Part shown: one piece after another, positions 1 to 6,971 of the stretch
How the letters are laid out: every line of letters starts with the position of its first letter
Numbering within the stretch: position 1 is the first letter of the stretch
NCBI GenBank assembly: GCA_050250815.1
Contig: JBFWNY010000041.1
Span: 1-29,927 of the forward strand
DNA: 29,927 bases
Direction of reading: 5' to 3'
From: JAEUMD01 sp050250815
Lineage (GTDB): Bacteria; Pseudomonadota; Alphaproteobacteria; Rhizobiales; Hyphomicrobiaceae
Position numbers and translations under genes: made by a program
Notes under the pieces: generated by a model
The model's input: only the letters and a program-made list of their open reading frames with translations
Told to the model about the DNA's origin: nothing
Database searches by the model: none

Positions 1-1
1 G

Positions 2-1360
2 CTCGGCCGCGGCGCCTTCCAGGAGGTTGCCGTCGAGCCTCTCGTCGGAACGTTCACCAAATGGGCGGCGACCGCGCGTGACACGTCACGTCTGCCAGAA
101 CTCCTGAGCCATGCCTTTCACGAGGCGCTCTCGGGCCGTCCCGGTCCTGTGATTCTTGGCTTGCCCGAGGATGTCCTGGATGCCGCCTCGGACGTTGACG
201 AGGCGCCGACCGTTACCAGGAGTTCGCCCACGCCCTCATGGCAAGACCTCGGTCGGCTTGCCGATGCTCTAGAGCATGCCGAGTGGCCGATGGTGCTGGC
301 CGGCGGCACGGGATGGACGCCGCCTGCCTGCGCGGCGTTAACGACCTTCGCGGAGCGCTTTGACCTGCCCGTCGTGGCGAGCTTCCGCTCACAGGACGTC
401 ATCGACAATCGTTCACGTCAGTATGTCGGCCATGCCGGTCGCGCCATGTCGCCGAAGCTGCAGAGGGCGCTGGCATCGGCTGATCTCGTCATCGCAATCG
501 GAACGCATTTCGACGAGACGACGACAGGGTCCTATCGCGCGCTGCCGTTGGTGCCGGGACGCGCACGACGCACGCTCGTGCATGTCCACCCCTCACCCGG
601 TGAGATCGGCCGCCTGATGGCAACCGACTTGCCGATCGTATCGACGGTCACAGCCTTCACCGAACGTCTCGAAGACGTCGCACCCTCCGTGCGGTGTGGC
701 ATGCGGCAACGCTGGAGCACGCTGCGCCGCGACCTGCGCAGCACCTTCGAAACCTGGCAGGCCTTTCCGCCTTCGCCCGGGCGTCTGCGGCTGGAATCGG
801 TCGTGCGACACATGTCCGAGACGCTCCCCGCCGATGCGATCGTGACGAACGGCGCAGGCAATTACGCTGCCTTCCTACATCGCGCCTATACGTGGAAGGC
901 ACCGGCGACACAGTTGGCACCGGTATCTGGATCTATGGGCTACGGCCTGCCGGCAGCTATTGCGGCCAAGCTCGCCGAGCCCACGCGCGAGGTCGTCTGC
1001 CTTGCCGGAGACGGCTGCCTGCAGATGTCCATCCAGGAGCTTGCAACTGCTGCCCAGCTTGCGCTGCCGATCGTGGTGCTCGTCGCCAACAACAACATGC
1101 TGGGAACGATCCGCGCCGAGCAGGAGCGCCGCTATCCTGGCCGGGTTGTCGCCACCAGTCTCGTCAACCCCGACGTGACTGACCTGGCGCGCGCCTATGG
1201 CTTCCACGCCGAGCGGGTGGACACGGACGATGCGTTCCCTGCCGCGTTCGCAAGAGCACGCCGCGCCGCATCGCCCGCCCTTATCGAATTGGTGCTCGAC
1301 CCCGCGGCACTAGCACCCGGCGAAGTCTTGGCAGATCGAATTAGCCCTTCGGATTCGTAA
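2..1360 (+). CDS. Thiamine-diphosphate-dependent enzyme, acetolactate-synthase-like (5' end outside window)
   Basis: The reading frame is open from base 2 to the TAA at 1358-1360, so only the 3' part (452 codons) is here and the start lies to the left. The first visible residues (FQEVAVEPLVGTFTKWA) match the end of the N-terminal pyrimidine-binding domain of the acetolactate synthase/benzoylformate decarboxylase superfamily. A central Rossmann-like domain follows, then the cofactor domain with GDG at 1007-1015 and the Asn run at 1088-1096, which is the GDG-x(24-27)-NN diphosphate/Mg motif. Family members act on 2-keto acids (decarboxylation or carboligation). No small regulatory subunit (ilvH) follows, so this is probably not the biosynthetic acetolactate synthase. 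A catabolic or unassigned paralog is more likely, and the substrate cannot be told from sequence. The next gene on this strand is at best a tiny ORF. Confidence 0.9.
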   Translation, partial: LGRGAFQEVAVEPLVGTFTKWAATARDTSRLPELLSHAFHEALSGRPGPVILGLPEDVLDAASDVDEAPTVTRSSPTPSWQDLGRLADALEHAEWPMVLAGGTGWTPPACAALTTFAERFDLPVVASFRSQDVIDNRSRQYVGHAGRAMSPKLQRALASADLVIAIGTHFDETTTGSYRALPLVPGRARRTLVHVHPSPGEIGRLMATDLPIVSTVTAFTERLEDVAPSVRCGMRQRWSTLRRDLRSTFETWQAFPPSPGRLRLESVVRHMSETLPADAIVTNGAGNYAAFLHRAYTWKAPATQLAPVSGSMGYGLPAAIAAKLAEPTREVVCLAGDGCLQMSIQELATAAQLALPIVVLVANNNMLGTIRAEQERRYPGRVVATSLVNPDVTDLARAYGFHAERVDTDDAFPAAFARARRAASPALIELVLDPAALAPGEVLADRISPSDS

Positions 1361-1496
1361 AATCCGCACGTACCAGTCGCACCACCAACTCCTAATGAAT
1401 TCCTAAATTAACGGTTTGGTCGTTAGTCAAAAAGTTTCGAAGCATTGGACCGGAGCCGCGTGCTGGGTTAGAAAACATCTAACAGAACGCGATCGG
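1361..1496. other. AT-rich intergenic stretch with a small inverted repeat
   Basis: This stretch is clearly AT-richer than its surroundings, especially 1390-1440. It holds a short inverted repeat, TAACG at 1409-1413 and CGTTA at 1421-1425, separated by 7 bases. An AT-rich patch in a GC-rich genome often marks a promoter, here possibly for the small ORF that follows, but I cannot assign -35 and -10 boxes with confidence. No other gene is visible. The longer minus-strand frames crossing here look like shadows. Confidence 0.25.
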
Positions 1497-1697
1497 ATGT
1501 ATTCGCTGACGACGATGGAAACCGGGGTTGTGCGACTGGAGCGGGAAGGGACGAAGAACTGGAGCAGGGTAGCCGCTTTTATCTGCTTCGCCCTTGCGGG
1601 CATTCTTCTCCTGGCAACGCTTCTAGCTCCCCACACCGCCCGGGCCATTTCGAAAGGCGAATTTGAAATCCTCGCTCCCGCTCTTACTGCCCACTGA
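1497..1697 (+). CDS. Possible small membrane or secreted peptide (66 aa), unknown
   Basis: The frame runs from an ATG at 1497 (alternative ATG at 1515; upstream TTG at 1416) to a TGA at 1695-1697. Its product has a charged N-terminal part (LEREGTKNWSR), one strong hydrophobic segment (VAAFICFALAGILLLATLLA) and then HTARA followed by about 16 residues. This reads either as a single membrane anchor or as a signal peptide with an Ala-x-Ala cleavage site that would release a very short peptide. The Shine-Dalgarno sequence before either ATG is weak, which is the main doubt. It lies between the TPP enzyme and a two-way terminator, so it would be the last gene of the plus-strand unit. I recognise no family, and it may not be translated. 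Confidence 0.35.
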   Translation: MYSLTTMETGVVRLEREGTKNWSRVAAFICFALAGILLLATLLAPHTARAISKGEFEILAPALTAH

Positions 1698-1726
1698 CGC
1701 TCGCCTACTGACCCTGCTGCCGCTGC

Positions 1727-1777
1727 AAAAAAAAATGAGCCTCTTTCCGGAAACGGGAAGGGGCTCATTGACCTTTT
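1727..1777. terminator. Bidirectional intrinsic terminator between convergent units
   Basis: A 15-bp stem (1735-1749 pairing with 1754-1768) closes a 4-base loop. On the minus strand the stem is followed by nine T (A run at 1727-1735 on the plus strand), ideal for ending the DapA-like gene whose stop is at 1834. On the plus strand the stem is tighter, because two positions are G-U pairs there but A-C mismatches on the minus strand. Its T tract is weaker (TTTT at 1774-1777). It therefore probably serves both directions. The rest of 1698-1833 shows nothing else. Confidence 0.85.
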
Positions 1778-1833
1778 GGGGCCGCCTCGCGCAGAGCGGG
1801 ACGCACCGGCCCGCCCGTGATCTCGAACCGGTC

Positions 1834-2757
1834 TCAGACGCCGGGAAACACCAGCCGGAAGTCGCAATCCCGATCGAGCGCTGCAACGAGCGCACGCTGC
1901 TCGTCGAGTTCGAGTTCGACGAGTGGAGGTCGCAGCACCCGCCACTGCGGATCATTGCGGTAGTGCGCGACGAGCGCCTTCAGTCCAGGTATCAGGGGCA
2001 CGTTTTCGAAGGCGCGCCTCACCCGGCTCACCTGCGCGTGCAGTTCGTCCGCCTCTGGTGCCTCGTAACGGTCGTAAAGGGCGCGGATCTGGCGCGCTGC
2101 CACGTTAGCGCTCGCAGAGATGCATCCGGCCGCGCCGTGCCGCAGCCCCTCCAGCAGCAGCGCCTCGGATCCGGGAAAAATCGCAAGGTCGGGAAAGCGC
2201 GCCAACAGCTCGAGCGTGCCCGCCATATTGCCCGACGAATCCTTGAGTCCGACGACGACTTCGGGATAATCGGACGCGAGCCGCGCCACGAGATCGGGCT
2301 TCAGGGGCACACCGGTGAGCTGCGGGATGTGATAGAGGTAGAGCCGCATGCGGTGATCGCCGACCTCCTCGATCAGCTCCGCATAGTAGCGGTAGATGCC
2401 CTCTTCACTCGGCTGCTTGAAGTAGTACGGCGGCAGCACCAGAACGCCAGCGCAACCGACGTCCACCGCGTGCTCCGTGAGCACGATGGCATCCATGAGC
2501 GAGGGTGCTCCGGTGCCGGGCATCAGCCGCGAGGGATCTATACCGGCCTCCACCAGCGCATCGAGCAATTCCATGCGCTCGTCGAGCCCGAGGGACGGCG
2601 CTTCGCTTGTCGTGCCAAACGGCGCCAGTGCAGTGCAGCCTTCCGCCAGCAGCCACTCGCAATGCTCGATGAAACGGTCCTGATCGGGCGCCCCGTCCTC
2701 ACCGAACGGCGTGAGTACCGGTGCGATCACGCCATGCAACTGACCTGCCTCTGCCAT
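1834..2757 (-). CDS. Dihydrodipicolinate synthase (DapA)/N-acetylneuraminate lyase family aldolase, not true DapA
   Basis: The product is 307 aa with a class I aldolase TIM barrel. The Schiff-base lysine is K172 in GLKDSSGN and the catalytic tyrosine is Y142 in YLYHIP. The pyruvate-binding loop reads GTTSE (48-52) instead of GTTGE. The start at 2757 is chosen because MAEAGQLHG aligns with family N-termini and follows GGAGGG; the frame opens further upstream (2925) but that part is not family-like. The arginine that binds the aspartate-semialdehyde carboxylate in DapA (PGR after the Tyr) is replaced by PQL, and a genuine dapA lies at 9899. The substrate is thus probably another aldehyde or 2-keto acid (inference). 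It follows the AEC transporter gene by 190 bases on the same strand and ends at a strong terminator. Confidence 0.88.
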   Translation of the reverse strand: MAEAGQLHGVIAPVLTPFGEDGAPDQDRFIEHCEWLLAEGCTALAPFGTTSEAPSLGLDERMELLDALVEAGIDPSRLMPGTGAPSLMDAIVLTEHAVDVGCAGVLVLPPYYFKQPSEEGIYRYYAELIEEVGDHRMRLYLYHIPQLTGVPLKPDLVARLASDYPEVVVGLKDSSGNMAGTLELLARFPDLAIFPGSEALLLEGLRHGAAGCISASANVAARQIRALYDRYEAPEADELHAQVSRVRRAFENVPLIPGLKALVAHYRNDPQWRVLRPPLVELELDEQRALVAALDRDCDFRLVFPGV

Positions 2758-2947
2758 GAAGATGCCGCCCTCCGCTCGCGGCCCGCCGCAGCAGGGGCAC
2801 GCGGCGCGGACACTATGCGGTCCAGACAGCGAAGGGAAGGCATACGCAGAACGAGAGCCCGCCAAATGGCCGCCCCGCCGATCGTCGCAAGGCATGATCC
2901 TGGTCGTCGATTGCGGCTCGACCACGTCCAGGCCGGTCTGTCGGGCA

Positions 2948-3871
2948 CTAAGTCATGCGCGTGAATAGAATCCAGGCTGTCACGACGAGGGGCGACAGCA
3001 GCGTCGAAATGAGGACACTGCCGGAGACAAAATGCGGCTGCCGGCCGTACTCGGCGCAGAACAGCGCGAGCAGAACGCCGACCGGGGTCGCGGCCGCCAC
3101 CACGTAAAGGTCGGTCAATCCCTCCGGCATGCCCATCGCGCGCGCGAGCACCAGCGTGAGCGCGGGCGCCAGCAGCAGCTTCAGTACGAGCAGCAGGCTC
3201 ATCGGGCCCGTCTGAAAGCGGCCCTTGCCGGTCTCAGCAAGCTGCGCGCCCAGCGCCAGCAGTGCCAGCGGCGGAAACGTTGAGCCGATGAGTTCGAGCG
3301 GCAGCCCGACGATCGGCGGCAGCCTCACGTCGAGTGCGCGAAGGGTCAGACCGAGCAGGACGGCCGGAACCACGGGGGTCTCGAAGGCGACTTTCAACCG
3401 CGCCAGCACTCCTCGTCCCTCGCGCGGTGGCGCCAGCATCCAAGCGCCCACCGAGACGATCAGCATGGTCATCATGCTGGTGATCACGGACTGATGCAGG
3501 ATGAATTCTTCGGGGAACGCGAGTTTGACCAGCGGTATACCGTAGTTGCCGACGTTGGCATACACGGTCGCCATGGCGAGCACCGGACGCAGCTCGGCTG
3601 GCAGGCGGAACAGCACGGCCGCGAGCCAACCCAGCGCCATCAGCGCAGCGAATTGGATGGCCGTGAAGTAGATCGTCGGCCAGACAGCTTCGATCGGCTG
3701 TCGCGCTGAGGCCATGAAGTGAATGAGGAAGGCCGGCATAATGACGAAGACGAGCAGCCGGTTCAAACTCGGCACGTCGAGCTTCAGCTTCTTCTGCACG
3801 CCAAAGCCCAAACCCACGAGCACGATGATGGGCAGCGTGACGGTAAGAAGGATGTCGGAGAAAAGTTGCAT
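2948..3871 (-). CDS. AEC (auxin efflux carrier) family transporter
   Basis: The product is 307 aa and almost wholly hydrophobic, with about ten predicted membrane segments in two halves. It starts MQLFSDILLTVTLPIIVLVG, has a basic cytoplasmic loop (KKLKLD), and shows the family pattern of an N-terminal half ending near YGIPLVKLAF. Bacterial AEC proteins are secondary carriers for small organic acids such as malate or malonate, and the substrate here is unknown. The ATG at 3871 begins directly with the first membrane segment and sits a short distance behind a good promoter candidate (3895-3923). The DapA-like aldolase follows on the same strand, so the pair may move and process the same organic acid (inference). 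Confidence 0.88.
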   Translation of the reverse strand: MQLFSDILLTVTLPIIVLVGLGFGVQKKLKLDVPSLNRLLVFVIMPAFLIHFMASARQPIEAVWPTIYFTAIQFAALMALGWLAAVLFRLPAELRPVLAMATVYANVGNYGIPLVKLAFPEEFILHQSVITSMMTMLIVSVGAWMLAPPREGRGVLARLKVAFETPVVPAVLLGLTLRALDVRLPPIVGLPLELIGSTFPPLALLALGAQLAETGKGRFQTGPMSLLLVLKLLLAPALTLVLARAMGMPEGLTDLYVVAAATPVGVLLALFCAEYGRQPHFVSGSVLISTLLSPLVVTAWILFTRMT

Positions 3872-3894
3872 GAGTGTTCCGGATGCGAGGCGTC

Positions 3895-3923
3895 GCTATA
3901 GCCGAAGCCCCGCCGCACAACAA
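3895..3923 (-). promoter_or_regulatory. Candidate sigma-70 promoter for the AEC transporter gene
   Basis: On the minus strand TTGTTG (3918-3923) is followed after exactly 17 bases by TATAGC (3895-3900). This is a near-consensus housekeeping promoter. Transcription would begin about 17 bases before the ATG at 3871. It lies in the 101-base gap after the CBS gene, which suggests the transporter-aldolase pair is transcribed separately. Confidence 0.5.
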
Positions 3924-3972
3924 CGTGGTTTGCAGCCCGATGGGTCGCCACCGCTCCGCCCAGGCAGCGGCT

Positions 3973-4980
3973 TTACTCCCGGCCGTCCCCCCAGACGATC
4001 CACAACCCGAGATCGCCGGGGATGTCGTTGTGGTACTCGATCGTGCGGGCGACCAGGCGGAACCCTCCGCCTTTCAGCTCTCTTGCGAAGCGCATCCAAA
4101 TCTCCGCAGCTTCGCCGCGTAGCGTCGTCGGCCAGTCCGGGGCGCCGATGCCGATGCGTCGACCGCCGTCGCTGCACGTCTCGCGTGGAAAACGCAGCAG
4201 CTGAAAGTCGCGTTCGCCGTTCTCTGCCGCGTGCCGGGCGGCCAACAGCAGCCGGTGCCAATCGTCGTCCGAAACGTGCGTCCCCAGGATCACTTCGATG
4301 TCATGCTCGTGGCGCTCTGCCTCGCGCCGCGCGATCTCGGCCCGCTCGATCGCATCGCGTTCCCGGTGAAGCTCCACGGAGTTGCGGAAATCCGCTGCCG
4401 TGAGCGAGGGCTCGTGCCGACGCGTCCTTTCTTGCGCCCGACCTGCAATTGGGCGTTCGGCATCAAGAAACTTCTTGTCCAGGCCGATCAGTGCCGCGCC
4501 CAGGACGGAGGCCGTGGCTGCCTCGCCAGGACGTTGCAAACCTGACGCGAACGCGCCGATCAGATCGGCCCGGCTGACGATGCCGACGAGGCGTCCGTTG
4601 CGCACGATGGGCACCCGCTTGATATCGTGCGCGGCCATGAGCCCTACGATTTCCGCGACGGAGCTGTCATCGGTGCTGGTGATGACCGGTGCGCTCATGA
4701 CGTCGCGCGCGGTCCAATTGGCGGCGTCGGGCCGACCGAAGTCGCCCGCTTCCGCTGCCGTCGCAAAGATGGCGCGCAGCAGGCGATTGGACTGCAGCTC
4801 GCGATTGGGCACACGTGGCCAGACCAGATCACCCTCGCTGACGATGCCGACAGGGACATGGGCCTCGACCACGGGCACCGCGCTGATGGCGTGATCGAAC
4901 AGTAGCCTGGCGATGCGAGCCACCGGGGTGGCCGGATCGACGGTGAGGACGCTCGATGTCATCAGGTCGCAGATCTTCAT
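3973..4980 (-). CDS. CBS-domain-pair protein with conserved C-terminal extension
   Basis: The product is 335 aa. A first CBS motif spans about residues 7-55 (DLMTSSVLTVDP ... VGIVSEGDL) and a second about 93-145 (DVMSAPVITSTDD ... LVGIVSRADL). CBS pairs (Bateman modules) bind adenine nucleotides and act as energy sensors. A charged, probably helical linker (about 185-230) leads to a C-terminal domain (about 230-333) with FQLLRFPRETCSDGGR, a TLRGEAAEIW motif and a terminal GDLGLWIVWGD. I recall this combination from rhizobial 'CBS domain-containing proteins', where the C-terminal domain has no assigned function. No signal peptide or membrane segment is present, so it should be cytoplasmic. The ribosome-binding site is weak. 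The divergent neighbour is the DUF3775 gene, 238 bases away. Confidence 0.85.
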   Translation of the reverse strand: MKICDLMTSSVLTVDPATPVARIARLLFDHAISAVPVVEAHVPVGIVSEGDLVWPRVPNRELQSNRLLRAIFATAAEAGDFGRPDAANWTARDVMSAPVITSTDDSSVAEIVGLMAAHDIKRVPIVRNGRLVGIVSRADLIGAFASGLQRPGEAATASVLGAALIGLDKKFLDAERPIAGRAQERTRRHEPSLTAADFRNSVELHRERDAIERAEIARREAERHEHDIEVILGTHVSDDDWHRLLLAARHAAENGERDFQLLRFPRETCSDGGRRIGIGAPDWPTTLRGEAAEIWMRFARELKGGGFRLVARTIEYHNDIPGDLGLWIVWGDGRE

Positions 4981-5164
4981 GCCTAGATCTAACCAACCGC
5001 ACGGCGTCGATCAATCTGGCAGGCCCGGCTCCGGCTTAGCGGGTGCCCGCCGGCACGCGGAGACCCGGCTAGCGGCCGCAGGGCACGAGCATTCTGTGTC
5101 GCGGCGATCGACAACGATTGCGGCGCGGGCCCGTTCGTTGTCTCATAGACCCAACATCCGAATC

Positions 5165-5181
5165 GGCGGCTTGAAGCCGCC
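5165..5181. repeat. Perfect palindrome upstream of the DUF3775 gene
   Basis: GGCGGCTT (5165-5172), one central G, then AAGCCGCC (5174-5181) form a perfect 17-base inverted repeat 38 bases before the DUF3775 start. It could be an operator or an RNA hairpin (6-bp GC stem with a TTGAA loop). It has no T tract, so it is not an ordinary terminator. The rest of the 4981-5218 gap shows only a minor inverted repeat (GTGCC/GGCAC near 5044-5057). Confidence 0.5.
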
Positions 5182-5218
5182 CCCCGGTGACGACAACTGC
5201 GCACGAGATCGCTTCGCC

Positions 5219-5608
5219 ATGCCGCTCGAGATCGCCCCCGAGAAAGTCGCCCACGTGATCATCAAGGCGCGCGAGTACGACGCCAAAATGGATGCATGGA
5301 ACGTCGACAACGACGAGGACGACGGCGCCGAGGAATCGGGTGCCGACGAGGGATTGCGCAACGAGATCGCCGGCTTCATCGATGCGCTGAACGACGACGA
5401 GCAGGCCCAGCTCGTGGCGCTGTGCTGGGTGGGCCGCGGGACCTTCGAACCAGAGGACTTCGCCGAGGCCGTCGAGACGGCCCAGAACGAGCAGGTCAAT
5501 ACGGCGGCCGACTATCTGCTTGGCGTCCCCCTCCTGGCCGACTATCTCGAAGAGGGCCTCGAAAAAATGGGCTTTTCGGTCGAGGATGCGGAGAGCGATG
5601 TGCTCTGA
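5219..5608 (+). CDS. DUF3775 family protein
   Basis: The product is 129 aa, acidic and soluble. An N-terminal helix (MPLEIAPEKVAHVIIKAREY) is followed by a D/E-rich loop (DNDEDDGAEESGADEG, about 30-45). The core domain (about 46-125) contains LVALCWVGRGTFEPEDF and ADYLLGVPLLADYLEEGL, which match the DUF3775 family common in alphaproteobacteria and without known function. The ATG at 5219 is chosen because family members begin at this point. The frame stays open to 4913 upstream, but that part is not protein-like. The gene precedes modE by 62 bases on the same strand. The gap contains a palindrome, so co-transcription is uncertain and a link to molybdate metabolism is not shown. Confidence 0.85.
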   Translation: MPLEIAPEKVAHVIIKAREYDAKMDAWNVDNDEDDGAEESGADEGLRNEIAGFIDALNDDEQAQLVALCWVGRGTFEPEDFAEAVETAQNEQVNTAADYLLGVPLLADYLEEGLEKMGFSVEDAESDVL

Positions 5609-5624
5609 GACGGCCGCGGCCGTC
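5609..5624. repeat. Perfect 16-bp palindrome between the DUF3775 gene and modE
   Basis: GACGGCCGCGGCCGTC is a perfect inverted repeat that begins on the base after the DUF3775 stop codon. It has no T tract behind it. It could be a stem that protects or ends the upstream message, or an operator for modE. In GC-rich DNA such GGCC/CGCG palindromes also arise by chance. Confidence 0.4.
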
Positions 5625-5670
5625 CGCATCGCCACTTGCGACCGGCTCCCAGGCGCTCGAAACTGTACCC

Positions 5671-6072
5671 ATGACCGGCACGTCGGACTCAACATTGCGC
5701 ATCCGCCTCTACCTGCCCAACGGCACCATTCTGGGGCCAGGCAAAGCTGATCTGCTCGCCCTCATCTCCGAAACCGGATCGATCGCCGCGGCCGGCCGCG
5801 CGCTTGGCATGAGCTACAGACGGGCCTGGGGCCTCGTCGAAGCCATGAATGCGATGTTCCGCGAACCGGTCGTCGAAAGCTCGCGCGGCGGCGCCGGGCA
5901 TGGCGGGGCCACTGTGACGGCCATGGGTGAGCACGTGCTCACCCTCTACCGCGCGCTTGAATCCAAGGCGGCGCAGGCAGCAGGCACCGAGATCGACCAT
6001 ATCGAAGGACTTCTGGCCTTTCCCGACAGCGACACAATCCGTGGCCGGTCCGATATGTCCCCCAAAAAATAG
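5671..6072 (+). CDS. modE: ModE-type winged-helix regulator, DNA-binding domain only
   Basis: The product is 133 aa. Residues about 15-100 form the ModE N-terminal winged helix: GPGKADLLALISETGSIAAA (helix-turn-helix), SYRRAWGLVEAMN (recognition helix) and the glycine-rich wing GGAGHGGATVT with GEHVL after it. Full-length ModE (about 260 aa) carries two MOP domains that bind molybdate. Here only a short tail (LESKAAQAAGTEIDHIEGLL) follows, so the effector domain is absent. Such single-domain proteins are known in other bacteria, and how they sense molybdate is less clear. The gene heads the modE-modA-modB-modC cluster. A Mo-box-like site lies between it and modA, which suggests it represses modABC. 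The start at 5671 matches the domain; its ribosome-binding site is weak. Confidence 0.88.
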   Translation: MTGTSDSTLRIRLYLPNGTILGPGKADLLALISETGSIAAAGRALGMSYRRAWGLVEAMNAMFREPVVESSRGGAGHGGATVTAMGEHVLTLYRALESKAAQAAGTEIDHIEGLLAFPDSDTIRGRSDMSPKK

Positions 6073-6098
6073 CGCTTGCTCCTGCGTGCCGTCCATGC

Positions 6099-6122
6099 CG
6101 TTATTCCCAACAGGATATATCG
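6099..6122 (+). promoter_or_regulatory. Mo-box-like ModE operator upstream of modA
   Basis: Half-site CGTTAT (6099-6104) and half-site ATATCG (6117-6122) are separated by exactly 12 bases. As I recall it, the E. coli modA operator has CGTTAT and ATAACG with the same 12-base spacing. The right half differs from a perfect mirror at one position. The site lies 20 bases before the modA start and overlaps an AT-rich GATATAT that could be a -10 box. The match is by eye only. Confidence 0.55.
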
Positions 6123-6142
6123 GTGGGAAGGGCAGGCGTCCG

Positions 6143-6952
6143 ATGGCACGACGGCCAAGACCGGCACATCTCATAGGCACCGTCGTCCTCGGCCTATTGG
6201 CTGTGACGATTGCAGGCTCTCAAGCCGCTCACGCCGCCGAGAGCATCGTCGTGTTCGCGGCAGCAAGTCTCAAGAACGCGCTCGACGAAATCTCCGCCGC
6301 CTGGTCGCGATCCACCGGCCACACTGCGCGCTTGTCACTGGCTGGAAGTTCCCAGTTGGCCAAGCAGATCCAGATGCGCGCCCCAGCCGACGTATTCGTC
6401 TCCGCAATGCCCAAATGGATGGATGTGATCGAGGCGGATGGCCTGATCGAGCCGGGAACGCGTCACGATATCGTGGGAAATCGCCTCGTGCTCATCGCGC
6501 ATGGACGCAATGCGCCCCCGTTGCCGCTGAGTCGAGGCTTCGATCTCGTGGCGGCCCTCGCTGGCGGCAAACTTGCGATGGCGATGGTCGACGCTGTGCC
6601 GGCTGGCATCTACGGCAAGGCCGCGCTGAATTCACTGAGCTTGTGGGATGCGGTCGCATCCCACGTCGCCCAGGCCGACAACGTACGCGCCGCATTGGCG
6701 CTGGTCGCCCGCGGCGAGGCCCCCTTCGGCATCGTCTACGCCACCGACGCCGCCGCCTCCGATAACGTTACGATCGTCGCGACATTCCCGGCCGATGCGC
6801 ATCCGCCCATCGTGTACCCCGCCGCAGTGCTGGCCCATAGCGGCGCGAAGGAAGCCGCCCGCAGCATGCTCGCATTCTTGAAGTCTGAAGCCGCTGCCGG
6901 AATATTCGCCAAGCACGGCTTTACACCTGCACCCCGGAGCGCTGTCCCATGA
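6143..6952 (+). CDS. modA: Molybdate ABC transporter, periplasmic binding protein
   Basis: The product is 269 aa. It has a clear signal peptide (MARRPRPAHL, hydrophobic core, cleavage after AAHA near residue 31). The mature protein starts ESIVVFAAASLKNALDEI, the classic ModA opening whose serine (S42) contacts the oxyanion. AGSSQLAKQIQ and APADVFVSAMPKWMD follow, also typical. The protein captures molybdate (probably also tungstate) in the periplasm and delivers it to ModB. ATG 6143 is preferred because it gives a clean signal peptide behind GGGAAGGGCAGG. In-frame ATGs upstream would put extra residues before the signal. modB begins 19 bases after the stop. Confidence 0.95.
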   Translation: MARRPRPAHLIGTVVLGLLAVTIAGSQAAHAAESIVVFAAASLKNALDEISAAWSRSTGHTARLSLAGSSQLAKQIQMRAPADVFVSAMPKWMDVIEADGLIEPGTRHDIVGNRLVLIAHGRNAPPLPLSRGFDLVAALAGGKLAMAMVDAVPAGIYGKAALNSLSLWDAVASHVAQADNVRAALALVARGEAPFGIVYATDAAASDNVTIVATFPADAHPPIVYPAAVLAHSGAKEAARSMLAFLKSEAAAGIFAKHGFTPAPRSAVP

Positions 6953-6971
6953 GACATCCGGCCTCCACGTC

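Noticed and set aside
1663..2964. 433-codon plus-strand open frame
   Set aside because: It crosses the two-way terminator and is antisense to the DapA-like gene. Its composition is that of a reversed coding strand.
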